From contig NZ_AP027142.1 of the NCBI RefSeq assembly GCF_027925385.1, forward strand, positions 2,276,001 through 2,340,000: DNA of 64,000 bases, written 5' to 3'. The notes beneath the pieces are model-generated. The model made no database searches, was not told where the DNA came from, and was given only the letters and a program-made list of their open reading frames with translations. The position numbers were made by a program, and so were the translations under genes. Source of the DNA: Methylocystis iwaonis. GTDB lineage: Bacteria > Pseudomonadota > Alphaproteobacteria > Rhizobiales > Beijerinckiaceae. Each line of letters opens with the position of its first letter. Position 1 is the first letter of the stretch. Positions 30,658-39,216 of this stretch are shown piece after piece.

Positions 30658-31107
30658 CTATTCGAAGCGCATCTGGAAGGCGACGATCTCGCGCTGCATG
30701 GCCGACCGCGGCAAATAGCAGAAGACATTGGTGGAAACCTTAGCCTCCTGGCAATGCTCGTGGACGTCGGTCCAGTCGTAGCCGAGAGTATCCATGCAGG
30801 CTCTGATCGTTTGGTGGATCAACCGGGGATTGTCGCGCCGTTCCAGTGGATTATCGCGCTCGACCTGGAACTCGCAGTCCGTGACGTCGATCTTCTGACC
30901 TTCGAAATAGCGCCCGCTGATGTCGCTGGTGACGAACATCGCTTCCGTGGCGAGAATAAAGACGAGGCCGAAAACAAGAGCGAGCCTTTCCTGTGTCTTG
31001 GACTTCAGGAAATGGACATCGAAGAGCGAGAAAACGCCGATGACGAGCAAGCCGCCGCCCAGGATCAGGGTGAGCGGCGTGAAGAACGGCGCTATTCCCT
31101 CATTCAT
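30658..31107 (-). CDS. Small membrane protein of unknown function
   Basis: A 149-residue protein with two hydrophobic helices (about residues 10-30, TPLTLILGGGLLVIGVFSLF, and 41-58, ALVFGLVFILATEAMF) and a polar C-terminal domain with four cysteines (TDCEFQ, RACMDT, HEHCQE, NVFCYL), possibly two disulfides if periplasmic. No family recognised. The start is the ATG at 31107 (MNEGIAPFF); the open frame extends further upstream but with shadow-like composition. It is followed by repeats. Confidence 0.7.
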   Translation of the reverse strand: MNEGIAPFFTPLTLILGGGLLVIGVFSLFDVHFLKSKTQERLALVFGLVFILATEAMFVTSDISGRYFEGQKIDVTDCEFQVERDNPLERRDNPRLIHQTIRACMDTLGYDWTDVHEHCQEAKVSTNVFCYLPRSAMQREIVAFQMRFE

Positions 31108-31436
31108 CTTGTCCTCCCGACTCGCCGCCGATGGATAATGATAGTCAGACCGGGGCCGCCGGCAAGAACGATGGCGGGTTCTAGGCAGGGACACTGGGGC
31201 TTTTTGACAAAAGTCACCGTGACTTTGTCGCGCGCCGAGGGCCGGGCGATGGCCGCGGCGAGCCCGAGCGCGGCCGTTCATATTTCGTTAACCATTTAAC
31301 TTTTTAGTAAGGATGAGGCGAATTCGATCGAATGCCACGGGATTTCCACACCTTCGATTAAGGTTGCCGGAACCTTCGCTTAACCATGCGGGACTAGCAC
31401 TATCCGCAGTTGGTTTACCGTAACAGGAGTTCCTCG

Positions 31437-31967
31437 ATGATCCTTTCTGCTGGCGCCCGCTGCGCCAAATTCGCTGTCGCCATGACGGCGGCCCTGGCCA
31501 TGACGGCCTGCGCGAAAAATGCGGCGGACGAGGCCGGCGCCGACCTCGCGGGGGGCGCGGGCGGCCGCGGCGGGATTGCCCGCAACGGCGTCGCGACCCC
31601 GGGCAGCGCGCAGGACTTTGCAACCAATGTCGGCGATCGCGTTTTCTTCGAGACGGACTCGACCGATTTGACCGCAACCGCCCAATCCACGCTCGACCGT
31701 CAGGCGGAGTGGCTCAATCGCTACGGCCGCTACAGCTTCGCCGTCGAAGGCCACGCCGACGAACGCGGCACGCGCGAATATAATTTCGCGCTGGGCGCCC
31801 GCCGCGCCGAGGTCGCCAAGAACTATCTGATCTCGCGCGGCGTCTCCGCCTCGCGCATCCGCACGGTGAGCTACGGCAAGGAGCGCCCGGTCGCGGTGTG
31901 CGACGATATTTCCTGCTGGTCGCAGAACCGCCGGGCCGTCACTTTGCTCGCAGGCGGAAATTCCTGA
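31437..31967 (+). CDS. pal: Peptidoglycan-associated lipoprotein Pal
   Basis: An outer-membrane lipoprotein of the Tol-Pal system that binds peptidoglycan. It has a lipobox ending AMTAC, a Gly/Ala-rich linker, and an OmpA-like domain (residues about 70-176): RVFFETDSTDLTATAQ, VEGHADERGTREYNFALG (diaminopimelate-binding Asp/Arg), RRAEVAKNYLISRGV and SYGKERPV. The ATG at 31437 has a clear ribosome binding site (aggag). Unusually, pal stands alone, 10 kb from cpoB, and no tolB is adjacent. Confidence 0.93.
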   Translation: MILSAGARCAKFAVAMTAALAMTACAKNAADEAGADLAGGAGGRGGIARNGVATPGSAQDFATNVGDRVFFETDSTDLTATAQSTLDRQAEWLNRYGRYSFAVEGHADERGTREYNFALGARRAEVAKNYLISRGVSASRIRTVSYGKERPVAVCDDISCWSQNRRAVTLLAGGNS

Positions 31968-32039
31968 TCATAAGATCAAAACGCGCTTGCGTCGGCGGCG
32001 CTGTTGCGGCATGAGAGGCGCGCGCTGACTGGCGCACGC

Positions 32040-32115
32040 AGGAGTGTAGCTCAACTGGTAGAGCACCGGTCTCCAAAACCGGGGGTTGGGGGTTCGAGCC
32101 CCTCCACTCCTGCCA
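32040..32115 (+). tRNA. tRNA-Trp (CCA anticodon)
   Basis: A 76-nt cloverleaf with encoded 3' CCA. The acceptor stem is AGGAGTG (32040-32046) with CACTCCT (32105-32111). The D arm has gctcaactggtagagc, the anticodon arm is CCGGT-CTCCAAA-ACCGG with anticodon CCA, and the T arm has GGTTCGAGCC. In many Hyphomicrobiales tRNA-Trp precedes secE-nusG; those genes are not here. Confidence 0.97.
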
Positions 32116-32227
32116 TTAAATCAAATATTCGCGCGGCGGCCCAAGAATAACAGCGCCCGACGCGCCTCCGAACGACCGCCCTCGGCTTCCCAGCGCTCCG
32201 AATTCGGATTTACGAGCAGAGTTCCTG

Positions 32228-32368
32228 CGTCATGGCCGCGCTTGTCGCGGCCATCCACGCCGCGCCGACGCGGAAAGCTGAGAACATGAGCGGAACAACG
32301 CCGCTTCTTCTCCCCGCGCGTTGTAACGTCCCGGCGTGGATGCCCGCGACCAGCGCGGGCATGACGGC
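32228..32368. repeat. Dispersed repeat R4, copy 2
   Basis: It runs from tcatggccgcgcttgtcgcg to gcgcgggcatgacggc, with ggccatccacgccg and ggcgtggatgcccgc as inner arms: a long imperfect inverted repeat of about 140 bp. An inverted copy lies at 36031-36176, also flanked by related sequence (cgctccgaattcgg versus ccaattcggagcg). It ends about 14 bp before the lipoprotein gene start. Confidence 0.7.
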
Positions 32369-32381
32369 TGCATAGGGTTTG

Positions 32382-32795
32382 ATGCTTGGCGTCGCGTTTG
32401 TGTCTTTGGCCGGCTGCGCGACGATCGTTCGCGGGACGATTCAGACAGTCGCCATCAATACCCCGGGCGTGCCGGGCGCGACCTGCACATTGACGTCGGG
32501 CTCCATTGGCTCGCAGGTTGTGACGACCCCGGGCGTCGTTACGCTCGAGAAGGGATCGAGCGCCGTCACAATCCGCTGCTCCAAACCTTGCTATAATGAC
32601 GGCGTTGGCGCCCTGGCCTCGAACACGGACACCATGGCGGCCGGCAACGTCCTCGCCGGCGGCGTCATCGGTCTTGGCGTCGACGCAGCAACGGGGGCGA
32701 TGAACCAATATGCGCCTCAGGCCGATATCGTCATGACGGAAGACGGATCATGCCATTCGGGCGCGCCGGCGCCCGCCTCGAAGCGCCGCCGGTGA
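32382..32795 (+). CDS. Putative small lipoprotein
   Basis: A 137-residue exported protein. A short signal is followed by a lipobox (VSLAGC, Cys about residue 12), then a domain of about 100 residues with several cysteines (GATCTLTSG, TIRCSKPCYND) and a Gly-rich hydrophobic segment (VLAGGVIGLGVDAATGAMNQ) common in a family sometimes mislabelled as translation initiation factor 2. The start is the ATG at 32382, preceded by a TTG in frame. Role unknown; probably envelope-associated. Confidence 0.7.
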   Translation: MLGVAFVSLAGCATIVRGTIQTVAINTPGVPGATCTLTSGSIGSQVVTTPGVVTLEKGSSAVTIRCSKPCYNDGVGALASNTDTMAAGNVLAGGVIGLGVDAATGAMNQYAPQADIVMTEDGSCHSGAPAPASKRRR

Positions 32796-32912
32796 GGGGT
32801 AATTGTCGGCCGGCCCCAATCCAATGAGCTGCGGCCGAAGCATTTGAAAGCGCGCGCCAAGGCGGCGCGCGTTCCCGCAAAGGCCCAGGGTGGACCGGTA
32901 TAGCTAACCAAC

Positions 32913-33695
32913 TCAACAGGTTGGCGGGTGGCTCCCCCAAGCAGCGATGAGGCTCGCTATCCGTGGGTCCCCGGTAAACTGAAGCAGGGGGAACTCCAAA
33001 TGTGCGTGTGGGAACTCTCGCAAAGCGACCACACTCTTCCTGAAGACGTGAACATGCCAGGTCTGAGAACCTAATGGCGGAGAAGCGAAAGCTTCTGGAT
33101 TGAAGACTGCCACATTCGCTCTTGTCATAGGATCTCGCACCGACAGAAAGCGCAGCAAATCCGCGCGGGCCTCGCGAGCAAAGTCGGCAAAGTTCTGACA
33201 GGGCTCGTAGTGAACGGGGTCGGTCCAAAGCTTTTCGGCGCTCGAAAATGGGCGCGCCGAAAGATCGAGCGAGCGTCCGGAGCAGATTCTGACTGAGAAC
33301 GCCGAATGTTCCAAAGCCTTCTGCGGCAGCGGGGTCTGCGGCGACTCTGAGAAAAACAGAAGCTTATAGAACGCAATTTCAGCGACAGCCGTCTCGACCT
33401 CCTCGGCTGCATAAAAAACACCTTGAGTTTGTCCTTCCCGGCGAAATCGAGAGCCGCGTTTCGGCGGGGGATATCTGAAAGGCGTCGCCAATAAGTAATG
33501 GAGGTTTCTGAATTCTGGCGGAATGATCGGTTTGGTCTTGTCGATCAAGTCTTCAAGCACTCTCTGCTCGTCGAGACTGTCGACAAGCGGGAGGGTCGCA
33601 ATCAGGTACTGGGCCTCTACCAGCCTCCAGCACTCATGCGCGTATGATTTGAACTCAGACGATAGCTCGGCGGGCGTCCAGATAGGAAATGACAT
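32913..33695 (-). CDS. RES-domain toxin
   Basis: A 260-residue protein with RES-domain features: FRYPPPKRGSRFRREGQTQG (the Arg-rich motif), GVFYAAEEVETAVAEIAFYK (Tyr/Glu motif) and a Ser late in the domain. RES toxins degrade NAD+ when their Xre-type partner is lost. It is preceded on the same strand by the antitoxin gene, overlapping it by 41 bp, so the two form one operon with the order antitoxin-toxin. The length is slightly above average because of an N-terminal helical segment (residues 1-60). Confidence 0.82.
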   Translation of the reverse strand: MSFPIWTPAELSSEFKSYAHECWRLVEAQYLIATLPLVDSLDEQRVLEDLIDKTKPIIPPEFRNLHYLLATPFRYPPPKRGSRFRREGQTQGVFYAAEEVETAVAEIAFYKLLFFSESPQTPLPQKALEHSAFSVRICSGRSLDLSARPFSSAEKLWTDPVHYEPCQNFADFAREARADLLRFLSVRDPMTRANVAVFNPEAFASPPLGSQTWHVHVFRKSVVALREFPHAHLEFPLLQFTGDPRIASLIAAWGSHPPTC

Positions 33696-34038
33696 TCGTC
33701 AAACCACTTACCGATTGAATGAGGTCAATAGGCCGTCCGCCAAGCGCCAAGTTGTCATTCCTGAGCCAAGCCCCCGCGACCGCCTTGTCGCCGCCGACAA
33801 GCGCATCAAGAGAGCGAAAAAGCCGGACGAACAGCACCGCTAACTGAAATGGCTTAGAGCGAGGGTCGAGCTGTAGCTCCCCCGCCCTCATGAGCGAAAT
33901 GTCCCGGATGCCTACTCCAATGACTTGGGCGACCACGTCTTCGGGGATTTCGAGGCTTGCCGACGCTCTTACGACAGCCTTCGCGACGATGGCGCCGTCT
34001 TGCCGGTCCGCTGTTGCGCAATCTGGATGCGTGCCCAT
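33655..34038 (-). CDS. Xre/MbcA/ParS-family antitoxin (DUF2384)
   Basis: A 127-residue partner of the RES toxin. It has an N-terminal helix-turn-helix-like part (VRASASLEIPEDVVAQVIGV) and the C-terminal toxin-binding region (AVLFVRLFRSLDALVGGDKA, then WLRNDNLALGGRPIDLIQS), a pattern diagnostic of DUF2384 antitoxins. Likely autoregulated: two TGCAAAAA direct repeats lie just upstream. Confidence 0.85.
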   Translation of the reverse strand: MGTHPDCATADRQDGAIVAKAVVRASASLEIPEDVVAQVIGVGIRDISLMRAGELQLDPRSKPFQLAVLFVRLFRSLDALVGGDKAVAGAWLRNDNLALGGRPIDLIQSVSGLTNVISYLDARRAIV

Positions 34039-34050
34039 AGCCGAATCCTC

Positions 34051-34073
34051 TGCAAAAACATTAGTGCAAAAAA
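34051..34073. promoter_or_regulatory. Direct repeats upstream of the RES/Xre operon
   Basis: Two copies of TGCAAAAA (34051-34058 and 34065-34072) are spaced 14 bp centre to centre, starting 12 bp from the antitoxin start codon. This is a plausible operator for autorepression by the TA complex. The repeats are seen; binding is inferred. Confidence 0.4.
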
Positions 34074-34233
34074 GTCATTCGTGAAGCCCAATTTGTGCCC
34101 AAGTCAATGCTTGGTGAAAAGCGCCCCAACGGCGCACTGACGTTTGCGCTGCGCCCGGTTCCACCTCGCGCATATTGCGCCGCGCGCGCGGAGCGCCAGA
34201 TTTCTTGCAGGCGGCAAGACGAAAGGCGTCCCC

Positions 34234-34503
34234 ATGGCCCAAGGCATCCACTTCACAGGCGCCTATGCGCCGATCGCATTGCCGGGCCTCGTTCCGGGGG
34301 GATGGTATCTCGGCTTCGCCTGCAAGCGCTGCCGGCAGCATTTCGCCGTACTCAATGACCCGTCCGATGGGGCGCCGCTCGAACTATCGGGCTCGGCGTC
34401 CTTCACGACGGCCTGCCCGAACTGCGACGTGCAAAGCGAATATTCGACGGCCGATCTCGTCCAGTTTCAGGCTGCCCAGGGCGGCCCATCCTCCACGGCT
34501 TGA
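34234..34503 (+). CDS. Small zinc-ribbon protein of unknown function
   Basis: An 89-residue protein with two Cys pairs, CKRC (30-33) and CPNC (61-64), that would bind one zinc ion. No signal peptide. The start at 34234 (MAQGIHFTGAYAP) was chosen because the only upstream in-frame start is a TTG (34144) in shadow-like sequence. Zinc ribbons of this size often bind nucleic acid or act as assembly factors; nothing more specific can be said. Confidence 0.65.
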   Translation: MAQGIHFTGAYAPIALPGLVPGGWYLGFACKRCRQHFAVLNDPSDGAPLELSGSASFTTACPNCDVQSEYSTADLVQFQAAQGGPSSTA

Positions 34504-34535
34504 ATGGCCGCGCGTGGTCTCGTCAGGGTCTTCTT

Positions 34536-35453
34536 CTAATCCTTCGGCTTTCGCCTATTCGCGAATGCTGAAATGATATGTTGCGCAAGCGAGCTTCCGT
34601 CGACGCGCACGCCGGAGAGCCCGCTCTCCTTTCGCACATCTTTCACCCGCCTTCTGATGGTCGTCCCGGCCATTGCGTCGTTTTTCAGCGGCGTCGTATA
34701 GCGGCAGCCCTCGAAGAAATAATGCGTGACCTGGCTCCAGCGCGATCGGGCGGCGTCAACGCGCGGCGCGCCGCCGTGCAGGAGGTTCGAGGCCCAGATC
34801 AGCGCCTGTCCCTTGCGCGCGAGAAAGGTTTGCCGCTCGACGCCCAGGGCTTTTGGCAGCGCGTCATGCAGATGGACGAACTTCCGCACTGCGGCGTCGG
34901 GCGGGTCATTCGCCAGCGACACGCCGATGTGCTCATTGCCGTAGCTCGGCCAGACATGCGACCCGGGATAATAGTAAAGCGGCCCCGCATCCGCACCCAC
35001 GTCCTCGAGCGCGACCCAGACCCCGCACATGAAGCGCTCAGGGATGGCGCTGAAGTGAATATGGTCGCTATGCGCGGGCTGCTGCGTGCCGATCGGGAAA
35101 TTCAGCGTTTGAAAGGGAAACGCCGTCTTTCCGTAAAGGGCGGAAAGAAGATCGAGAATGGCGTCGTTGCAGGCGATGTCGCGCACGTCCCGGTCGAACT
35201 CCCAGGCGTCCTGGATACGCGCGCTCATCGGGCAGGCGGCGGGGTCTGACCATCCGAAACGCGCCGCCAGACGGTTTTTGATCGCCTCGGCTTTTTCGTC
35301 GAATCGAGCGTCGGGAAAGTCGATGACCGCGAAACCATGGTCGTGCAATTGCTGCGCGATGAGCTGATAGCTTTCCGGCAGCGACGAAATGTCCCGGGCG
35401 AAAAAGGGGCTCTCGATCAATGGCACGCCCGGCAATAAGTCCTTCGTCAACAT
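34536..35453 (-). CDS. Phytanoyl-CoA dioxygenase (PhyH) family protein
   Basis: A 305-residue Fe(II)/2-oxoglutarate-dependent oxygenase-like protein. The iron ligands are probably His and Asp in PAHSDHIHFS and His in SNLLHGGAPR, with a downstream Arg (RSRWSQVTHYFF) for 2-oxoglutarate. Related proteins act on lipids, small metabolites or peptides; the substrate is unknown. The start was placed at 35453 (MLTKDLLPGVP); the frame is open 46 codons further, but that part looks non-coding. Convergent with the zinc-ribbon gene. Confidence 0.82.
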   Translation of the reverse strand: MLTKDLLPGVPLIESPFFARDISSLPESYQLIAQQLHDHGFAVIDFPDARFDEKAEAIKNRLAARFGWSDPAACPMSARIQDAWEFDRDVRDIACNDAILDLLSALYGKTAFPFQTLNFPIGTQQPAHSDHIHFSAIPERFMCGVWVALEDVGADAGPLYYYPGSHVWPSYGNEHIGVSLANDPPDAAVRKFVHLHDALPKALGVERQTFLARKGQALIWASNLLHGGAPRVDAARSRWSQVTHYFFEGCRYTTPLKNDAMAGTTIRRRVKDVRKESGLSGVRVDGSSLAQHIISAFANRRKPKD

Positions 35454-35618
35454 CGCTGATCTCGTCGCCGTTATGAAACTGCGCCATCCTAGCAGGGCGG
35501 CGCCCTCCCGCCCAACCCTCGCCCGCCACCCGGGCGCGGGCTTGCTCCAGGAAGGGGCGATCCTATCTTCGGGAAGCGTTATCCGGCGCAAGAGCTACGA
35601 AATTTTGGGAGGTTGCCG

Positions 35619-35912
35619 ATGAAGAAATTCGTATTGGCCACGACCTGCGCCCTCGGCGCCACCTTGCTGGCGCCGCTGGCTCTCGCCCAGGCGCCAGCGC
35701 CAGCGGCGCCCGCCGGGCCCGATTGCCCGGCGCAGGCGTCCGCCAAGAAACTGGCTGGCGCGGCGCTCAACAGCTTCCTGAAAAAGTGCGAACGCGACGC
35801 AGCGACCGCCTCCTGCAACACGGCGGCCGCGGAGAAGAAGCTCGCCGGCGCCGCCAAGACGAGCTTCACGAAAAAATGCGTGAAGGACGCCACCGAGAAA
35901 AAGCCGCAGTGA
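35619..35912 (+). CDS. psiF: PsiF-repeat protein
   Basis: A 97-residue periplasmic protein with a signal peptide (cleavage near LALA-QAP) and two PsiF-type repeats: CPAQASAKKLAGAALNSFLK followed by KC, and CNTAAAEKKLAGAAKTSFTK followed by KC. PsiF is phosphate-starvation inducible in enterics; its function is unknown. No obvious pho box is seen upstream. The ATG at 35619 has a strong ribosome binding site (gggagg). Confidence 0.82.
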   Translation: MKKFVLATTCALGATLLAPLALAQAPAPAAPAGPDCPAQASAKKLAGAALNSFLKKCERDAATASCNTAAAEKKLAGAAKTSFTKKCVKDATEKKPQ

Positions 35913-36030
35913 CCTGAGTCGCTCGCGGAACCAAGATTTGGAGCGTACGGCGGCGCAAGCCGCCGTCCCCGTTTTGGGTGCGCGCCGCCCGCCGCGGCGC
36001 TCGGAATCGGGGTTAACAAACTGCGCAACC

Positions 36031-36176
36031 GCGTCATGCCCGCACTTGTCGCGGGCATCCACGCCAGGACATTGCGACACGCGGGGAGAAGAAGACGCGG
36101 CGTTATCCCGGCTCATGCTCTCAGCTTTCCGGGTCGGCGCGGCGTGGATGGCCGCGACAAGCGCGGCCATGACGGC
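36031..36176. repeat. Dispersed repeat R4, copy 3 (inverted relative to copy 2)
   Basis: It runs from gcgtcatgcccgcacttgtc to aagcgcggccatgacggc and has the same inner segments as 32228-32368 in reverse order and orientation (for example the agaagaagacgcgg and ctcatgctctcagc regions). Flanks also match, with ggggttaacaaactgcg at the left. It fills the psiF-proB gap together with an aagccgccgtccccg-type GC segment. Confidence 0.7.
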
Positions 36177-36296
36177 GGAGCGGAGCATCTCTGCTGGTTA
36201 ACCCCAATTCGGAGCGCTGCCCCGTCGCGCCCATTTGCAGCCACCCGCCCCTTGAGCTAACTCTCGCGCTTCCCGCGGCATCGTTCCCCTGAGCCT

Positions 36297-37427
36297 ATGA
36301 CCTATCGCGCGCCCGACATCGCCTCCTTCCGCCGCATCGTCGTCAAGGTCGGCTCGTCCCTCCTCGTCGACCCCAAGGAAGCGGCGGCGAAGCGGCGCTG
36401 GCTGACGCGGCTCGCCGACGACATTGCGACGCTGCACCGGGGCGGCGCCGACGTTCTGGTCGTTTCCTCCGGCGCCGTGGCGCTGGGGCGCAGCGTGCTC
36501 GGCTTTCCGAATGGCGCCCTGCCGCTGGAAGATAGCCAGGCCGCCGCCGCGATCGGGCAGATCGCCCTCGCCCGCCTCTGGGCCGAGGCGCTGCACGAGC
36601 GCGGCCTGATCGCCGGACAGGTGCTCGTCACCTTCGGCGATACGGAAGAGCGCCGCCGTTATCTCTATGCGCGCGAATGCCTCAACCGGCTCATGTCGTT
36701 GCGCGCCGTCCCGGTGATCAACGAAAACGACACGGTCGCGACCGCCGAAATCCGCTATGGCGACAATGATCGGCTCGCCGCCCGCGTCGCCACGATGGCC
36801 AGCGCCGATCTTCTGGTGCTGCTCTCGGACGTCGACGGTCTTTACACCGCCCCGCCCGCCTCCGACCCCAGCGCCCGGCATATTCCGGTCTTGCCGCGTG
36901 TGACGGCGGAAATCGAGGCCATGGCCGGCGGCGCCGCCTCGCAATATTCGCGCGGCGGCATGCGCACCAAGATCGAAGCGGCGAAGATCGCCACCACCGG
37001 CGGCGCGCATATGGTCATCGCGGACGGGCGCGCCGAGGCGCCGATCGAGCGCATCGCCAAGGGCGAGCGGTGCACCTGGTTCCTCACGCCGTCGAACCCG
37101 GTGACGGCCCGCAAGAAATGGATCGCCGGCTCGCTCGAGCCCAAGGGCGCGGCGCATATCGACGAGGGCGCGGCCAGGGCGCTTCTTGCCGGCGCGAGCC
37201 TGCTGCCGGCGGGCGTCACGCGCCTCGAAGGCGGCTTTGCGCGCGGCGATTGCATCGTGATCCGCGATCATCGCGGCGGCGAGATCGGACGGGGCCTCGT
37301 GACCTATGACGCCCTCGACGCGGCGAAAATCATCGGCCGCTCGACCAGGGACATCGAATCGATCCTGGGCTTCAAGGGTCCGGACGAGATCATCCACCGG
37401 GACGATATGGCGCTTGCGGGCGAGTGA
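36297..37427 (+). CDS. proB: Glutamate 5-kinase
   Basis: It phosphorylates glutamate in the first step of proline synthesis. It has an N-terminal amino acid kinase domain ([59 protein letters not shown]) and a C-terminal PUA domain (about residues 280-376). The length of 376 residues is normal. The usual partners obgE and proA are not adjacent. Confidence 0.95.
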   Translation: MTYRAPDIASFRRIVVKVGSSLLVDPKEAAAKRRWLTRLADDIATLHRGGADVLVVSSGAVALGRSVLGFPNGALPLEDSQAAAAIGQIALARLWAEALHERGLIAGQVLVTFGDTEERRRYLYARECLNRLMSLRAVPVINENDTVATAEIRYGDNDRLAARVATMASADLLVLLSDVDGLYTAPPASDPSARHIPVLPRVTAEIEAMAGGAASQYSRGGMRTKIEAAKIATTGGAHMVIADGRAEAPIERIAKGERCTWFLTPSNPVTARKKWIAGSLEPKGAAHIDEGAARALLAGASLLPAGVTRLEGGFARGDCIVIRDHRGGEIGRGLVTYDALDAAKIIGRSTRDIESILGFKGPDEIIHRDDMALAGE

Positions 37428-37471
37428 TATTCGCGACGCTCCCGCCGTTTGGACACGCAGGAAACCACCGC

Positions 37472-37616
37472 CGTCATTGCGAGGAGACGGAGCCGACGAA
37501 GCAATCCAGGGCCGCATCGCCGCCCTGGATTGCTTCGCTTTGCTCGCAATGACGGGCTCTGGGCAAAACCAGCGCTTTTGTGGCTCCGGCTTCCCGGTCG
37601 GGCTTTCAGCCCCGCC
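37472..37616. repeat. R2 palindrome with partial R3 tail
   Basis: R2 at 37472-37555 (cgtcattgcgaggagacgga ... ttgctcgcaatgacgg) is followed by ggcttcccggtcgggctttc, an R3 module. It occupies most of the gap between proB and the DUF2076 gene. Confidence 0.7.
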
Positions 37617-37729
37617 ATCTTGCAAAACTTTAACACGGCGGCGCTGGCGGCCGCACTTGGCGGGCGCGCCGCCTTCCCCCATATTCGACTCGCCGCGCCT
37701 TTCGGGCCGGTTCCTATGTGGAGAGACTG

Positions 37730-38482
37730 ATGTCACCGGAAGAACGTCAACTGCTCGTCGGGCTGTTCGAGCGCACGAAGAGCGCCGCCAACGGTCCACG
37801 CGACCAGGAGGCGGAAACTTTCATCAGCGAGCAGGTCAAGCAGCAGCCGGCCGCGCCTTATCTTCTGGCGCAGACGGTGATCGTGCAGGACCAGGCCCTG
37901 CAGGGCGCCAATGCGCGCATCCAGGCGCTCGAAGCACAGGTAAAGGAATTGCAGTCGAAGCCCGCCGGCGGTTTTCTCGGCGGCCTCTTCGGCGGCGGTC
38001 AGCAGCGGCAGGCTCCGCCGCCGCCTCAGGCCGCGCCGAGCGGACCGTGGGGCGCGCCGCCTCAGGGCGGCCGCAATCCCGTTGCGGGCGGCTACGCCCC
38101 GCAGGGATGGGGCCAGCAGCAACCGCAGGCGCCGGCCGGCGGCGGCAACAGCTTCCTGCACGGGGCGCTGGGGACAGCGGCGGGCGTCGCAGGCGGCGTG
38201 CTGCTCGCTGACGGCATCCGGAGCCTGTTCAGCCATGGCTCGGGCGCCGGCGGGATGGCCAATCTCGGCATCGGCTCGGGCTTCACGCCCACCGGCGAGA
38301 CGACCGTCATCAACAATTATTACGGCGACGAGCCCGGAGCCCCCGGAGCCTATGACGCCGGCTACGACCCGGGCTACGACGACTCGGGCAATGTCAGCGA
38401 CGCGGGCTATAGCTCGGACCCCGGCTATGACGACGGGGGCGGCTTCGACGACGACGGCGGCGACGGCGGCTTCGACGTCTGA
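37730..38482 (+). CDS. DUF2076 domain protein
   Basis: A 250-residue protein. The N-terminal DUF2076 part (SPEERQLLVGLFERTKSAAN; QEAETFISEQVKQQPAAPYL; AQTVIVQDQALQGANARIQA) is helical, followed by a Gly/Pro/Gln-rich region and one hydrophobic stretch (about residues 150-170), and a repetitive acidic tail with Tyr/Asp/Gly units (YDAGYDPGYDDSGN). The function of the family is unknown; the tail looks like a flexible extension. The start at 37730 has a gtggagaga ribosome site. Confidence 0.85.
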   Translation: MSPEERQLLVGLFERTKSAANGPRDQEAETFISEQVKQQPAAPYLLAQTVIVQDQALQGANARIQALEAQVKELQSKPAGGFLGGLFGGGQQRQAPPPPQAAPSGPWGAPPQGGRNPVAGGYAPQGWGQQQPQAPAGGGNSFLHGALGTAAGVAGGVLLADGIRSLFSHGSGAGGMANLGIGSGFTPTGETTVINNYYGDEPGAPGAYDAGYDPGYDDSGNVSDAGYSSDPGYDDGGGFDDDGGDGGFDV

Positions 38483-38566
38483 GCCACGCCGACGGGAACC
38501 CAGGGCCTGAGGCGGACCTTTACTGGCTCTGGATTCCTGGTCGGGCCTGCGGCCCTCGCAAATACG

Positions 38567-38595
38567 GACCCGCCGGGCGACCGGCGGGTCTTTTT
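38567..38595 (+). terminator. Intrinsic terminator before an R1 element
   Basis: A perfect 10-bp stem, gacccgccgg-gcga-ccggcgggtc, with a T-tract (ttttt). It terminates the DUF2076 transcript; the R1 element starts immediately after the T-tract. Confidence 0.85.
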
Positions 38596-38743
38596 GTTTA
38601 CAAACCTCCGAGGCGGCCTCTTCCTTCGAGACGCGAGCGTGCTCGCTCCTCAGGATGAGGCCTAAGTGTTTGGCGCAGATGCAAAAAGCCCCTCCTGCTG
38701 AGGAGCCTGCGCAGCAGGCGTCTCGCAGCACGAGGGGCGTCAC
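38596..38743 (+). repeat. Dispersed repeat R1, copy 3
   Basis: From gtttacaaacctccgaggcg to acgaggggcgtcac, the same element as at 11971, 24322 and 62292. It starts directly after the T-run of an intrinsic terminator. A weaker GC palindrome (ccgccggccgaccggc) follows on the right. Confidence 0.85.
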
Positions 38744-38855
38744 AAGCCTGATCCGCCGGCCGACCGGCTAAAAGCCCTGTGCGCCATCGCACGAACTTTC
38801 CGCTCCAGAGCCCCTAAACCTCATTCATCGAATGAGAGACAGAAGGGGCCTGGAC

Positions 38856-39209
38856 ATGAACCGCACCGAAACCACCCGCGAGATGCTTTCCCGCAAATTC
38901 GCCTCGCGCCCGATGCGGGCCGCCGTCGCGGTGAAGATCGCTTTCTTGATCCTCGGCGCCGATGTGAGCTTCGCGGCGGCCAAGGCCTATTTCCACGCGC
39001 CCGCCGCCCCGGCTGTCGGCGCCAGCGTCTCGGCGGTCGCGCCCTTCATCCTCCCGGTCGAGGAAAAGGCGGAGGTCCGCCCGGAAGCCGCCCCGCAGCC
39101 CGTGGCCGTCGCCAGCGCCTCGACCTGCCACGAGGTGCTGACCCAGACCGACGACGGCTATGGCGTGCGCGGCTCCGTCACCCGCATCGTTTGCCGCAAG
39201 GCGCTGTGA
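38856..39209 (+). CDS. Hypothetical membrane-anchored protein
   Basis: A 117-residue protein with one hydrophobic segment (about residues 24-44, RAAVAVKIAFLILGADVSFA) that may be a signal anchor, an Ala/Pro-rich linker, and a small C-terminal part with two cysteines (STCHEVL and RIVCRKAL) that could form a disulfide in the periplasm. No family recognised. The start at 38856 has aagggg upstream; an ATG at 38832 is also in frame. Convergent with gabD. Confidence 0.65.
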   Translation: MNRTETTREMLSRKFASRPMRAAVAVKIAFLILGADVSFAAAKAYFHAPAAPAVGASVSAVAPFILPVEEKAEVRPEAAPQPVAVASASTCHEVLTQTDDGYGVRGSVTRIVCRKAL

Positions 39210-39216
39210 GGGCGGC

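Noticed and set aside
35500..35618. Pho box upstream of the psiF-like gene
   Set aside because: No pair of CTGTCAT-like repeats could be found, so phosphate control is not supported by sequence.
36198..37799. A 533-codon reverse-strand frame opposite proB
   Set aside because: proB motifs identify the true gene; the frame runs through R2/R4 repeat DNA at both ends.
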